A stretch of 31,245 bases of DNA from an uncultured Solobacterium sp. (lineage in GTDB: Bacteria; Bacillota_I; Bacilli_A; Erysipelotrichales; Erysipelotrichaceae): NCBI GenBank assembly GCA_900546285.1, contig URCJ01000025.1, forward strand, positions 1-31,245, given 5' to 3'. Below, one piece after another: positions 9,084 to 18,297 of the stretch. Position 1 is the first letter of the stretch, and every line of letters starts with the position of its first letter. The position numbers and the translations under genes are program-made. The notes below the pieces were generated by a model that had not been told where the DNA came from, searched no databases, and saw only the letters and a list, made by a program, of their open reading frames with translations.

Positions 9084-9602
9084 CTAAAATCTTTCTTCGA
9101 TTCTCTTAACCGCCTTCATGAAAGGAACATATAAAATTAAACCTAACACGAAACAAGATACAATCTCACCTAGGGCAACATAAGCACCATTGATTAAGAA
9201 TAAATTAAAGAAATTAGAACCACTACTTTCATAGATTGCTAATTCTAGACCCACAAAAATACCATTTGCCAAAGCTGGCATCAATAAAGACAACAAAGGT
9301 CTTTTGAAAGTCAAAACATTTCTAAATTGATACATCAAAATACAAGATACAACAGTACCTAAAGTACCTAAGACAAAGTCCAATGGAAGCACTGACATAC
9401 CAAGCGCAAAACCAATGACATTACTTAAGAAACAACCAATTGAAAGTGGAATAATATATTCCTTCTTACATAAACAAAGTAACATCAACACTTCAGAAAT
9501 TCTAAACTGTATCATGCCAAAACTAAAAGCGCCCAATACAAGTGTAACCACAACGTATAAGGCAGCAATAATACCATATAAAGCAATTTTCTTTGAATTC
9601 AT
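9084..9602 (-). CDS. queT: QueT-family ECF transporter S component (queuosine precursor)
   Basis: This 172-residue membrane protein has five to six hydrophobic segments (about residues 5-28, 30-45, 48-70, 72-92, 100-125, 135-162) and the family opening KIALYGIIAALYVVVTLVLG followed by QFRISEVLMLLC. This is the QueT family, the substrate-capturing component of an energy-coupling-factor transporter for a queuosine precursor. The ECF ATPases and EcfT are not in this window. A preQ1 riboswitch, common before queT, is not visible; the gene instead overlaps the upstream TPR-like gene by four bases (ATGA) and uses AAGGTG/AGGG in that gene as ribosome binding site. The family call is good; the exact substrate is inferred from the family. 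Confidence 0.85.
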   Translation of the reverse strand: MNSKKIALYGIIAALYVVVTLVLGAFSFGMIQFRISEVLMLLCLCKKEYIIPLSIGCFLSNVIGFALGMSVLPLDFVLGTLGTVVSCILMYQFRNVLTFKRPLLSLLMPALANGIFVGLELAIYESSGSNFFNLFLINGAYVALGEIVSCFVLGLILYVPFMKAVKRIEERF

Positions 9603-10393
9603 GATTCCCTAACACCTTCCTTATTTTCTTCACACCATGAAAAGAAATTCGGGATAGAACAAATCTCGCTATAACAAGCAGACATCGTCATCCTCATCTC
9701 CACGGCCCCATCTTCGTCGTTATCATCTAAATCCCAAATATGGTCGATATAAGAGGCATATTTAAAGCTTGAAAGAAACTCTCCGAACACTTCTTTAGCC
9801 TTTTGTTTATCCCCATGTTTTAGACAAACGACAAGTAAAAGTATATACGAAAAAGCTTCCTTAAATCCACTATCTAGATACAAATTATAAAAAGAATCCA
9901 AATCCTCTAAACATGAATAAAGATAAGACAATCTAAATAAATTGCCCTCATATAATCTTTCATCTTTATTTAATAGATTCAACAAAACATTCTTAGCACC
10001 AGTAAGATTTCTAATATTAATTAAGAAGTCTACATAATAAGACTCAATCAAACCATAGACATACTTATGATATTCACTCAATGAATTATAATCAAAATCT
10101 TTGTCATTAAAGTCATTAAAAAAATTAAATAAGCTAACATCGCTCTCAAGCTTATAAACAACCACAAAAGCTTCCATACAGAAGGGATTTACATCAAGGG
10201 CATCATAGGCCTTATCAATTAAATCATAGTCCTGAAACATCATTTCAAGACTATCATAGTCCTCGGCCTCAAAACGCTCATCAGCCATATACTGCTCTCT
10301 TTTTTCAGGATGAAAATAATTCTCTAAAAAATCCTCAACATCATCCTCTTCTGTTTTAGAAATATCGTAAAGTAATTGATCAAGACTAGTCAT
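9599..10393 (-). CDS. Acidic helical TPR-like hypothetical protein
   Basis: This 264-residue protein is very rich in Asp, Glu, Phe and Tyr, with no signal peptide and no clear membrane segment. From about residue 85 it is built from paired helices with TPR-like spacing (for example LSEYHKYVYGLIESYYVDFL, then LFRLSYLYSCLEDLDSFYNLYLD, then FSYILLLVVCLKHGDKQKAKEVF). This suggests a scaffold or adaptor, but I do not recognise a named family. The start ATG overlaps the NUDIX stop by eight bases with no clear Shine-Dalgarno, so it is probably coupled. Nothing catalytic is apparent. Confidence 0.75.
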   Translation of the reverse strand: MTSLDQLLYDISKTEEDDVEDFLENYFHPEKREQYMADERFEAEDYDSLEMMFQDYDLIDKAYDALDVNPFCMEAFVVVYKLESDVSLFNFFNDFNDKDFDYNSLSEYHKYVYGLIESYYVDFLINIRNLTGAKNVLLNLLNKDERLYEGNLFRLSYLYSCLEDLDSFYNLYLDSGFKEAFSYILLLVVCLKHGDKQKAKEVFGEFLSSFKYASYIDHIWDLDDNDEDGAVEMRMTMSACYSEICSIPNFFSWCEENKEGVRES

Positions 10394-10916
10394 TTAAACC
10401 AGCCAACTCCATATGCATCATTAAAGCTACCGTCTTGCCATCATTGATCTCACCGCTTCTAATCATTTCCTTAATCTCACTTGCACTTAACTTTAAACTA
10501 GTAATACGCTCATCCTTATCAAAATGAGTACCAACTTGTTCACCAACCTCACCATAGTACAAATAAATTTTCTCTGAACAATAACCACAAGTAGGTACGA
10601 TATAACCAAACTTATGAACATTAACAGGCTTATAACCTAATTCTTCTTCACATTCTCTTAAAATGGCATCATCAGGATTCTCACCCTTTTCAATCTTACC
10701 AGCACAGAATTCAATCATATCTGTCTCTAATGCATAACGGAATTGCTTAACTAAAAAGAACTTTCCATCCTTATCCTTAAGGGCAATACAAGCACCGCCA
10801 TTGTGATAAACTACTTCTCTTTTAGAAAAAGTTCCATTATCTATTTCAACATCATCACAAACGACATGAATAATCTTGCCATTATAAACTTCATTTCTCT
10901 TAACTTGTTTTTCCAT
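10386..10916 (-). CDS. NUDIX hydrolase, ADP-ribose pyrophosphatase type
   Basis: This 176-residue protein carries a complete NUDIX box starting AGKIEKGENPDDAILRE and ending CEEELGY, matching G-x5-E-x7-R-E-x-x-E-E-x-G-x. A pre-box strand (FRYALETDMIEF) and PTCGYCSEKIYLYYGE after the box are typical of the ADP-ribose pyrophosphatase (NudF/YqkG) group, which hydrolyses ADP-ribose to AMP and ribose 5-phosphate. AAGGAG lies before the ATG. It follows divIC by two bases and overlaps the TPR-like gene. The NUDIX fold is certain; the ADP-ribose substrate is inferred from the flanking motifs. Confidence 0.9.
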   Translation of the reverse strand: MEKQVKRNEVYNGKIIHVVCDDVEIDNGTFSKREVVYHNGGACIALKDKDGKFFLVKQFRYALETDMIEFCAGKIEKGENPDDAILRECEEELGYKPVNVHKFGYIVPTCGYCSEKIYLYYGEVGEQVGTHFDKDERITSLKLSASEIKEMIRSGEINDGKTVALMMHMELAGLND

Positions 10917-10918
10917 TA

Positions 10919-11239
10919 TTACTCCTTACTAGAAGGCAAATAGAATACCTTCTCATCACCCCTAGAGAACATATAAGCGCCACGTGCATAAGTTGTTACA
11001 TAATTAGGATCCTCTAGCTTATTCTTAGTAGACACTAAAGCCGCATTCTCATCTTCCAAAGCTGCCAATTCATTAGAAACTAGTTCTTGTTGTTTCTTAA
11101 GTGTATACAATAACTTAACCTGTTTAAACACATTAGTCAAAAGTAAAATAGCCACCGTAATTAAACAAATAGAAATCAATTTAGCAGTAATCTTCTTACT
11201 AACATGTCTTCTCTTCTTATTTACTCTTTTTTCGCTCAT
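10919..11239 (-). CDS. divIC: Septum formation initiator, DivIC/FtsB family
   Basis: This 106-residue bitopic membrane protein has a basic cytoplasmic N-terminus (KKRRHVSKK), one transmembrane helix (about residues 19-39), a coiled coil (about 45-80, LKKQQELVSNELAALEDEN) and a short extracytoplasmic tail with YVTTYARGAYMFSRGDEKVFY. In Bacillus DivIC joins FtsL and DivIB in the divisome. The rqcP-divIC order is conserved, with sporulation genes yabP and yabQ absent from between them. The start is seven bases after rqcP; TATAAT overlaps the rqcP stop and ends six bases before the ATG, so a leaderless internal transcript is possible, although GAGG 12 bases upstream may act as a distant Shine-Dalgarno. 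Confidence 0.9.
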   Translation of the reverse strand: MSEKRVNKKRRHVSKKITAKLISICLITVAILLLTNVFKQVKLLYTLKKQQELVSNELAALEDENAALVSTKNKLEDPNYVTTYARGAYMFSRGDEKVFYLPSSKE

Positions 11240-11246
11240 AAATAGA

Positions 11247-11510
11247 TTATACCTCGTTCACTTTAATCTCATCAATGACCTCATACATTGACAAGGCATC
11301 CTGCTTTGACGCATTCTCTCTAATTTCTAAGACTCTAACCTTAAAAATACGATGACCAAATTCAATTGTGATAATATCATTTGGCTTAACCTCACTACTA
11401 GCCTTGGCAGGCTTATCGTTAATCAAAAGACGACCATTTAAGGCTAATTCCTTACCAATGGTTCTCTTTTTTAATATACGCGCTACCTTTAAATACTTAT
11501 CAATTCTCAT
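11247..11510 (-). CDS. rqcP: S4-domain ribosome quality-control protein RqcP (YabO/Hsp15-like)
   Basis: This 87-residue basic protein is almost entirely an S4 RNA-binding domain: MRIDKYLKVARILKKRT, then GRLLINDKPAKASSEVKPNDIITIEFG. RqcP binds stalled 50S subunits and works with RqcH to add C-terminal Ala tails to incomplete peptides. The length matches the family. It overlaps the mfd stop (ATGA) and uses a purine-rich stretch in mfd as ribosome binding site. In Bacillus the spoVT, yabM and yabN genes lie between mfd and this gene; here they are missing. No rqcH is in the window. Confidence 0.93.
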   Translation of the reverse strand: MRIDKYLKVARILKKRTIGKELALNGRLLINDKPAKASSEVKPNDIITIEFGHRIFKVRVLEIRENASKQDALSMYEVIDEIKVNEV

Positions 11511-14500
11511 CTTTTTATTTCTTCCAAATTATCAACTAATTTCAAAATCTTTTCAACCGCATCCTTTTGATTTGTAACCGACAACTCAATTTGACTATTC
11601 TTATAAGCAATCTTAATATCTCTACTTATATTGTTACACATTTCAAAAAGTTTTACCCCATCAACACTATCCGAGAAATCTTTACTTAAGATAATTGTAA
11701 AAGTTCCATTACGATTAGTTATCTTACTAATAAAATTAGAATTATACAAAAGTTCTAACTTCTTCTTTTCAAACAAAGACTTTACTTCCTTAGGCAAATG
11801 GCCATACTCATCCTCAACCTTCAAGAAATACTTAATCAAATCATCACGATTATCAATCATATCTAGTTGATGATACATACTAAGCTTCTCGTAATCATTA
11901 TCCACAAACTCTTCTGGAATATATGATTCTAGTTGGATATTGACAGGTGCTTTTACAACCTCTACATCATTACTAACTTCACCTTTTTGTGTCTTAATCG
12001 CCTTATTAAGCATAGCCAAGTAAAGATCTAAACCAACATTATCGATAAAACCAGATTGCTTAGGACCTAATAAGTCACCAGCACCCCTAATAGTTAAATC
12101 ACGCATTGCAATCTTATAACCACTACCCAAAGACGCAAACTCCTTAATAGCCTCTAAACGCTTAGTAGATATTTCAGATAACTGCTTCTTTTGAGGAATT
12201 AACAAGTAGGCATAAGCCACCCTATCGCTTCTACCAACTCTACCCTTAATCTGATAAAGCTGCGCCAAGCCAAAGTTTTGGGCATTATCCACAATAATTG
12301 TATTCGCATTAGGAATATCTAAACCCGTTTCCACAATCGTCGTACATACTAAGACATTAATCTCGTTATTATAAAAACGTAACATAACATCCTCAATCTG
12401 TTCACGAGACATTTGACCATGAACCACATCAACATTGGCATATGGTATTTCCTTAGCTAACTTTTGTGCTACCCTATTAATCTCTTCTACATTATTAAAT
12501 AAATAGAAAACCTGGCCCTTTCGCTCAAGCTCCCTCATAATGACTTCCCTAATTAAATTATCACTCTTACTAACTACATAAGTCATAACCGGATAACGAT
12601 TACGAGGTGGTGTATCAAGAGTTGATAAACCCCTAATACCGATCAAAGACATTTGAAGGGTTCTAGGAATAGGTGTTGCACTCAAAGACAAGACATCAAT
12701 TGATTCTTTTAATTCCCTAATTCTTTCCTTATGTTCAACACCAAATCTTTGTTCCTCATCGATAATCAAAAGACCCAAGTCCTTAAACTTAACATCCTTC
12801 GACAATACTCTATGAGTGCCGATGATAATATCAATCTTACCAGCCTCTAAATCAGCCAAGATTTCCTTTTGTTTTTTATCGTCCACAAAACGATTCAATA
12901 AGGCAACCCTCATTGGAAAATCATTTAATCTATTCTTAAAAGTATTGTAATGTTGTAAAGAAAGAATTGTTGTAGGACACAAATAAGCTACCTGTTTACC
13001 ATTATCAACCGCCTTAAAAGCCGCTCTTAAAGCTACTTCTGTCTTACCAAAGCCAACATCGCCACACAACAAACGATCCATCGGCTTACTACTTTCCATA
13101 TCTTTTTTAACTTCATCAATAGCCTTTTGTTGATCGGTTGTTAATTCATAAGAAAAAGTATTCTCAAACTCCTCTTGTAAAGAAGAATCTTCATCACACG
13201 CAAAACCAATATCACCATCTCTTTTGGCATAAAGTTGTACCAGTCTTCCTGCCAATTCTTCAACATTCTCTTCAACTCTTTTCTTAGTCTCTAGCCATTC
13301 CTTAGAACCTAATTTATGAAGCTTAGGTACTGCACCCTCTTTAGATACATACTTTCTTACTAAAGAAAATTGTGACAATGGCACCAACAATTCCGCATTA
13401 CCCTTATAGATAATCTTTAAATAATCCATGGAAATGTTATTAACCTTACGAGTCTCTATGTCCACATACTGGCCAATGCCATATTGATCATGCACTACAT
13501 AGTCACCCTTCTTTAATTCCTCATAAGAATTTAAAGTACGAGCCTCAGCATACTTAGACGCAAACCTTCCTGTATGTTTTCTTTGTTTAAAAAGTTCAGT
13601 GCTTGTATAAATGACATAATCACCATATTTAAAACCAGTATAAACATAACTTATCATCACATTAATACCAGCCTTAAAAACACCAGTATATACATGGTAC
13701 TTAAGATGTAATCTATTTAAGATATCAAGAGCCTGTTCGCTCTCCTTACCATCAAGCGCAATAATCTTATATCTAGACTTGTCCTTATCAATTAAAGATA
13801 ATAAATATTCCAAATTACCATAAGGTAAATCAATCTCCTCAATTCCCGTAAAAGGATCAATAAAAGGTTTACCTTCTATTACATATTGATTAAAAAGAAG
13901 TCTCTTAAAATCCTCATAAACATAAAATTTAAGAGGTAGCTTCTTTTCTTCATACATTTCTTGAATATAAGCGATAGTTTCTTCACTTAATAATTTAAGA
14001 TGCTCATCAATCTTGGTCTTATCACTTAAATAGATATCTCCATCAAGATAATCTATTAAATGTTCCTTTTTGAAGTATGCATAGAAAAAGTATGACGATT
14101 GTTTAAAGACATCATTTAAAAGATACTCCATATTTAACTCAAGTTCACCGCTTGTTAATTCAACATTCTCTTTTAAAAATTCTTTTTCCTCATTATTAAA
14201 GAAAACATCTTTCGCAAAACAAATAGTAACCTCATCATTAACCTCTTCACTTCTTTGTGTATTAATATCAAAGAACCTGATCGAATCAATCACATCATCA
14301 AAAAATTCAATTCTAAAAGGCTTAGGATAATTAACTGAAAAGACATCTACAATATAACCTCTTACCGCAAAAGTCATTGGTGTTTCAACATGGACAGTCT
14401 TCTCATAGCCTAGTTTTCTTAACTTTTCTATTAAATCTTCACGCTCTAAAACGTCATCTTTCTTAAGATGAATAATACTATTTAATAAAGAATCTCTTTC

Positions 14501-14863
14501 AGGCAAGTGTCTAATAAAACCATAGGGTGATGTAACAATTACCTTAGGCTTAGAAGTGATAATCCTATATAGTGCCAATAAACGCTCGGCTCTATTCTCG
14601 AAAGATGTCGCAATCTCTTCGCTTCTTAAAGACTCTTCAGGCAAATAGCTTACTATCTCTTCATCATCAAAATAAGATACTAAGATATCCTTTAAGCGAT
14701 TGGCCATGTAGTTATTTTCTTTTACTACAATCAATGGTTTATCACTAGCTAAGCATCTCTTGCTGATGTTTAAAGCTTCTTCAACTAAAGAATTATACGC
14801 AAAAAAGGAATCACCATTGTGATTCTTCTTTTCTATTAAAGCTAATAATTCTTCATTCCTCAT
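11507..14863 (-). CDS. mfd: Transcription-repair coupling factor Mfd
   Basis: This 1118-residue ATP-driven translocase removes stalled RNA polymerase from DNA lesions and recruits UvrA. The domains in order are: a UvrB-homology region (about 1-350), the RNA polymerase interaction domain (about 450-520, with KKGDYVVHDQYGIGQYV), then the RecG-like motor with Walker A GDVGFGKT at 601-608 and Walker B DEEQ at 702-705. GRVGRSDRVAYAYLL lies in the second motor half, followed by the C-terminal TRCF domain with GAGDLLGPKQSGFIDNVGLDL. The length is slightly below the usual 1150 but no domain is missing. The ATG directly abuts the pth stop. The identification is certain. Confidence 0.98.
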   Translation of the reverse strand: MRNEELLALIEKKNHNGDSFFAYNSLVEEALNISKRCLASDKPLIVVKENNYMANRLKDILVSYFDDEEIVSYLPEESLRSEEIATSFENRAERLLALYRIITSKPKVIVTSPYGFIRHLPERDSLLNSIIHLKKDDVLEREDLIEKLRKLGYEKTVHVETPMTFAVRGYIVDVFSVNYPKPFRIEFFDDVIDSIRFFDINTQRSEEVNDEVTICFAKDVFFNNEEKEFLKENVELTSGELELNMEYLLNDVFKQSSYFFYAYFKKEHLIDYLDGDIYLSDKTKIDEHLKLLSEETIAYIQEMYEEKKLPLKFYVYEDFKRLLFNQYVIEGKPFIDPFTGIEEIDLPYGNLEYLLSLIDKDKSRYKIIALDGKESEQALDILNRLHLKYHVYTGVFKAGINVMISYVYTGFKYGDYVIYTSTELFKQRKHTGRFASKYAEARTLNSYEELKKGDYVVHDQYGIGQYVDIETRKVNNISMDYLKIIYKGNAELLVPLSQFSLVRKYVSKEGAVPKLHKLGSKEWLETKKRVEENVEELAGRLVQLYAKRDGDIGFACDEDSSLQEEFENTFSYELTTDQQKAIDEVKKDMESSKPMDRLLCGDVGFGKTEVALRAAFKAVDNGKQVAYLCPTTILSLQHYNTFKNRLNDFPMRVALLNRFVDDKKQKEILADLEAGKIDIIIGTHRVLSKDVKFKDLGLLIIDEEQRFGVEHKERIRELKESIDVLSLSATPIPRTLQMSLIGIRGLSTLDTPPRNRYPVMTYVVSKSDNLIREVIMRELERKGQVFYLFNNVEEINRVAQKLAKEIPYANVDVVHGQMSREQIEDVMLRFYNNEINVLVCTTIVETGLDIPNANTIIVDNAQNFGLAQLYQIKGRVGRSDRVAYAYLLIPQKKQLSEISTKRLEAIKEFASLGSGYKIAMRDLTIRGAGDLLGPKQSGFIDNVGLDLYLAMLNKAIKTQKGEVSNDVEVVKAPVNIQLESYIPEEFVDNDYEKLSMYHQLDMIDNRDDLIKYFLKVEDEYGHLPKEVKSLFEKKKLELLYNSNFISKITNRNGTFTIILSKDFSDSVDGVKLFEMCNNISRDIKIAYKNSQIELSVTNQKDAVEKILKLVDNLEEIKR

Positions 14864-15421
14864 TTAGTTAAAATTACTCATGACCTTACTAAAATCATCA
14901 TGATCCAACCAATAGATTAGCGCATCAGAGGCCTTATCTAAAGCTTGGTTGTATACTTCTAGGTCCTCTTTTTTAGTCTTACCTAAAACATAATCTACAA
15001 CTGGAATCAAAGGATCTTTTCCAATGCCCACTCTAACTCTTTTAATATTAGAGTCGCCCAATAAGTCAATGATATTACGCATACCATTTTGACCACCACA
15101 CGATCCACTTTGTCTAAGTCTTATCTTACCTACTGGTAAATCCAAATCATCATGAACTACTACCAAATCCTCTGGCTCAATACCAAAGTATTTCATAAAA
15201 GGTACAACAGCTTCCCCTGATAAGTTCATATATGTCAAAGGTTTTAAGATATAAATCTTCTCACCATTTCTATTAATCATTGTATAGTCAGCGTTAAACT
15301 TATTCTTATCTAACTCTACATTTAATTTAGCTAATGTTCTATCAATTACCGCAAACCCTGTATTATGACGAGTATTCTCATACTTCTTACCAGGATTACC
15401 TAAACCAACAATCAACTTCAT
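14864..15421 (-). CDS. pth: Peptidyl-tRNA hydrolase
   Basis: This 185-residue essential enzyme cleaves peptidyl-tRNAs that drop off ribosomes, recycling tRNA. The N-terminus MKLIVGLGNPGKKYENTRHN contains the conserved Asn9 and catalytic His19. TYMNLSGEAV holds the tRNA-contacting Asn66, and VVVHDDLDLP holds the catalytic Asp. GSCGGQNGMRNII follows. The gene overlaps the preceding hypothetical by one base (TAATG) and is followed immediately by mfd. The pth-mfd pair is the Bacillus order with the sporulation-related fin gene absent. Confidence 0.97.
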   Translation of the reverse strand: MKLIVGLGNPGKKYENTRHNTGFAVIDRTLAKLNVELDKNKFNADYTMINRNGEKIYILKPLTYMNLSGEAVVPFMKYFGIEPEDLVVVHDDLDLPVGKIRLRQSGSCGGQNGMRNIIDLLGDSNIKRVRVGIGKDPLIPVVDYVLGKTKKEDLEVYNQALDKASDALIYWLDHDDFSKVMSNFN

Positions 15422-16215
15422 TACTTAGTATCCTTGTCATCAGATTCGAGCCCAGGTTCGTGCCCAGGGTTTGAGCCCTCGGTTTTGGGCTCAAATCTCT
15501 CGTAAATCTCTAAGTCCTTAGTAAAGCGACTACCGATTAAAGTTTCAGTGAATTCCTTAATCAAATCATCATCACCATCATCTAGTGGTTCAGCCATATA
15601 AGCTAACAAAGAAGCTGCAATCTTCTTATAAATTCCAATTAAATTCTTATCATACTTATATTCTTGATATTCACCAGATAATAAAGTCTTTAAGAACTTA
15701 ATACCATCAAAATTCTTTTCTAATAAAGATAAATATGCTGACTTGTAAACTTGATATTCAACATAATCCTTCATTTCTTCATCATACGCACTAACCTTAT
15801 CATTGATATGATTCATCACATCAATCATTGTGTTAGCTCTTGCCTTAGAAAGAATAAGAATTAACCAAATAAATACTTCACTATTTAAGATAATCTTTTC
15901 CTTTGAGAAGTTTTCACCATCAAAGAAGATATCATGCATAAAATCAATCTCATCGATATCGCTATCTACATTCTCAGGATGCTTATCTAAATCAACATAA
16001 GTCTTAATCAAAGTTGACTTAGCCTTCAAACATGCATCAGTCTCGCTACCTAAATAAGAAACCAACTCATCATAAGCACCTTCTTCATTTTTAAGAATCT
16101 TTGTATAAATATCGATATAAGTCTTATCCTTACGATATTGTCCTGCTTTCTTAAAATTCTTACTAAACATTGAAATTGTCAATGCGATTAAAATAACTAA
16201 AAATATTAAATCCAT
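15421..16215 (-). CDS. Membrane-anchored helical hypothetical protein with a repeat-derived C-terminus
   Basis: This 264-residue protein has one N-terminal transmembrane segment (residues 2-17, LIFLVILIALTISMF), then a long helical cytoplasmic or external region rich in Lys, Asp and Glu, and a disordered tail (EPKTEGSNPGHEPGLES region). I recognise no family. It is spaced 21 bases after tatD with a good ribosome binding site (GAGGA, eight bases before ATG). The tail is encoded by unusually GC-rich, imperfectly repeated DNA (15447-15495) that also forms a hairpin, so the last 25 codons may be a recent expansion. Its fixed place between tatD and pth suggests a housekeeping role, but this is only guilt by association. 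Confidence 0.75.
   Translation of the reverse strand: MDLIFLVILIALTISMFSKNFKKAGQYRKDKTYIDIYTKILKNEEGAYDELVSYLGSETDACLKAKSTLIKTYVDLDKHPENVDSDIDEIDFMHDIFFDGENFSKEKIILNSEVFIWLILILSKARANTMIDVMNHINDKVSAYDEEMKDYVEYQVYKSAYLSLLEKNFDGIKFLKTLLSGEYQEYKYDKNLIGIYKKIAASLLAYMAEPLDDGDDDLIKEFTETLIGSRFTKDLEIYERFEPKTEGSNPGHEPGLESDDKDTK
15447..15495. repeat. GC-rich imperfect tandem repeats with hairpin in a gene 3' end
   Basis: About 12-bp units CGAGCCCAGG, CGTGCCCAGG and TGAGCCCTCGG follow one another, then the reverse GGGCTC. The outer part forms 9-bp arms TTTGAGCCC (15470-15478) and GGGCTCAAA (15487-15495). The stretch encodes the Pro/Gly/Glu tail of the hypothetical before pth and is unusually GC-rich for the window. 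Confidence 0.7.
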
Positions 16216-16236
16216 AATTTTATCCTCACTTATCTA

Positions 16237-16986
16237 TTATAACTTGAATAATTCGTCATAATTTTTATTTATTTGAGCCAAGAAAGTTTCTTCATCAAGA
16301 CCTCTTTCTTCCATAATCTTCTTTGCGGTATAAACCACATTAGAAGGTTCATTACGCTTACCACGATTTGGAACCGGTGTTAAATAAGGAGAATCCGTCT
16401 CAATAAGAAGCTTATCCAAAGGAATATTCTTCGCAACCTCTAAAGGTTCCTTCGCATTCTTAAAAGTAACAGGACCACCAATAGAGATATAATAGCCCAG
16501 TTTCACAAACTCTTTCGCTAGTTCATACGACCCACTATAACAATGTAAAACACCGCGACACAGATTATCCTTTAAGATTTGATAAGTATCACCTAGAGCC
16601 TCTCTAGCATGCACAATAACTGGCTTATTTAATTCATTTGCAATCTTAATTTGCCTTATAAATAATTCCTTTTGAGCCTCTTTAGTATCCTTATACCAGT
16701 GATAATCCAAACCAATCTCACCAACCGCATCGCACTCTTCCATAAGCTCAACATACTTTTCAAACTCAGCATCTGACATATTAGTATATTCAGGATAAAC
16801 ACCTATAGCCTTCTTAAAGGTAATGCCCTCTTTTTTAATATCCAAAGATCTTTTATAGTCATCCAAAGATACACACACTAGCATCGCCTTAGTAACCTTA
16901 TTAGCCACCATACGATCTAATACTTCGTCTAAGTCCTCTAAGTAACTATCATCATTTATATGACAATGAGAATCAAGATAATTCAT
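16237..16986 (-). CDS. tatD: TatD-family metal-dependent deoxyribonuclease
   Basis: This 249-residue TIM-barrel hydrolase of the TatD family binds two divalent metals and acts as a 3'-5' exonuclease or DNase in DNA repair and fragmentation. Metal ligands are visible in order: His7 and His9 in DSHCH, Glu in GEIGLDYHW, His in PVIVHARE, His in VLHCYSG and Asp in LIETDSPYL. The length is standard. The ATG directly abuts the mnmE stop codon without a spacer, so its translation probably depends on termination of mnmE. The family is certain; the physiological substrate in this organism is not. Confidence 0.95.
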   Translation of the reverse strand: MNYLDSHCHINDDSYLEDLDEVLDRMVANKVTKAMLVCVSLDDYKRSLDIKKEGITFKKAIGVYPEYTNMSDAEFEKYVELMEECDAVGEIGLDYHWYKDTKEAQKELFIRQIKIANELNKPVIVHAREALGDTYQILKDNLCRGVLHCYSGSYELAKEFVKLGYYISIGGPVTFKNAKEPLEVAKNIPLDKLLIETDSPYLTPVPNRGKRNEPSNVVYTAKKIMEERGLDEETFLAQINKNYDELFKL

Positions 16987-18297
16987 TTATTTACCCAAAC
17001 AGAAATTTCTAAACATATGATCGATTAGATCTTCCTGATAATCCTTTCCTACTATCTCACACAAATAATGGAACGCTTCCTCAAGATTAAGCATCACAAT
17101 ATCAAGTGAAATCTCATCAATATCTATTAACATATTATCCAAACTCATTAAAGCCTTACGCATTAATGAAATTTGTCTTTCATTATTTAAAATATCCTCA
17201 TCAACCAATGAAATATCTTCCTTATATTCATTATTCAAATAATCAACAAGCTCCTTAATATCATTATTTAAACACGAAATATTAATACCCTCATGTTTTT
17301 TCAAGTCCTTCTTATTGTATACAACTACACGCTTCTTATCACTTGTTAACTTCAATAATTCTTCATCTTGTTCATCGATATTATTGCCATCAAGAACCAT
17401 GATAACCAAGTCAGCATCCTTTAAAGCTTCCTTAGACTTTTCAATACCGATTTGTTCAATAATATCTTCACTATCTCTAATACCAGCAGTATCAATTAAA
17501 TTAAGAGTAATATTATCAAGCTTAACCACACCCTCAACCAAGTCTCTTGTCGTACCTGCAATATCTGTAACGATAGCTTTTTCTTTTTCTAACAAGGTAT
17601 TCAATAAAGATGACTTACCAACATTAGGCTTACCCACAATAACCGTCTTAATGCCATCTTTAACTACTCTAAAACGATCAGCCTTATTGATCATATCCTT
17701 CATCTCTTTAATCCACTTATTAATATGAGGTTTAACTAATTCATTAGTCATCTCTAAAACATCCTCATATTCAGGATAATCAATATTCACTTCAATTTGG
17801 GCAATAACCGTCTTAATCTCTTCCATCAAAGGACTTAATAATCTTTCAATAGAACCATTAATACCCTTAATAGCACTCTTAGCCTGTAAATGATTTGTCG
17901 CATTAATCAAATCATTTGTTGACTCAGCCTCACTTAAATCAATTCTGCCATTTAAATAAGCCCTCTTAGTAAACTCACCGGGCTCAGCAAGTCTTGCTCC
18001 ATTTGCCAACAACAAATTAAGTATTAATCTTGTAACATATACACCACCATGACAATTAATCTCTGCCATATCCTCTCTCGTGAAAGACTTAGGACCCACA
18101 AAGAAAGAGATTAAAACTTCATCAATCATCTCCCCATTATCAAAGATATGACCATACTTAATCTTATTGGCCTCAATTTTCTTAATATCACTTATCTTTT
18201 GGATAATCTTAAAAGTATCATCACCAGATAATCTTACAATAGATATAGCACCATCCTTAAGGCTAGTACTAATCGCACATATAGTATCGTTTAACAT
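16987..18297 (-). CDS. mnmE: tRNA uridine-5-carboxymethylaminomethyl GTPase MnmE
   Basis: This 436-residue GTPase, with MnmG, modifies the wobble uridine of certain tRNAs. The N-terminal tetrahydrofolate-binding domain begins MLNDTICAIST and includes CHGG and EPGEFTKRAYLNGRIDL. The G domain has G1 GKPNVGKS (222-229), DTAG (269-272) and NKKD (328-331). The C-terminus ends with the invariant Cys433 in FCLGK, so the protein is complete. It heads the 18-gene minus-strand run. Only about 22 bases separate the T-run of the upstream terminator from its ATG, there is no Shine-Dalgarno, and a TATAAT box ends seven bases before the ATG, which points to a leaderless mRNA. Confidence 0.97.
   Translation of the reverse strand: MLNDTICAISTSLKDGAISIVRLSGDDTFKIIQKISDIKKIEANKIKYGHIFDNGEMIDEVLISFFVGPKSFTREDMAEINCHGGVYVTRLILNLLLANGARLAEPGEFTKRAYLNGRIDLSEAESTNDLINATNHLQAKSAIKGINGSIERLLSPLMEEIKTVIAQIEVNIDYPEYEDVLEMTNELVKPHINKWIKEMKDMINKADRFRVVKDGIKTVIVGKPNVGKSSLLNTLLEKEKAIVTDIAGTTRDLVEGVVKLDNITLNLIDTAGIRDSEDIIEQIGIEKSKEALKDADLVIMVLDGNNIDEQDEELLKLTSDKKRVVVYNKKDLKKHEGINISCLNNDIKELVDYLNNEYKEDISLVDEDILNNERQISLMRKALMSLDNMLIDIDEISLDIVMLNLEEAFHYLCEIVGKDYQEDLIDHMFRNFCLGK

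Noticed and set aside
17315..17728. A 137-codon open frame on the plus strand
   Set aside because: It is antisense to mnmE, whose protein motifs are intact; the translation is Ser/Leu/Ile-rich with no motif and no ribosome binding site.
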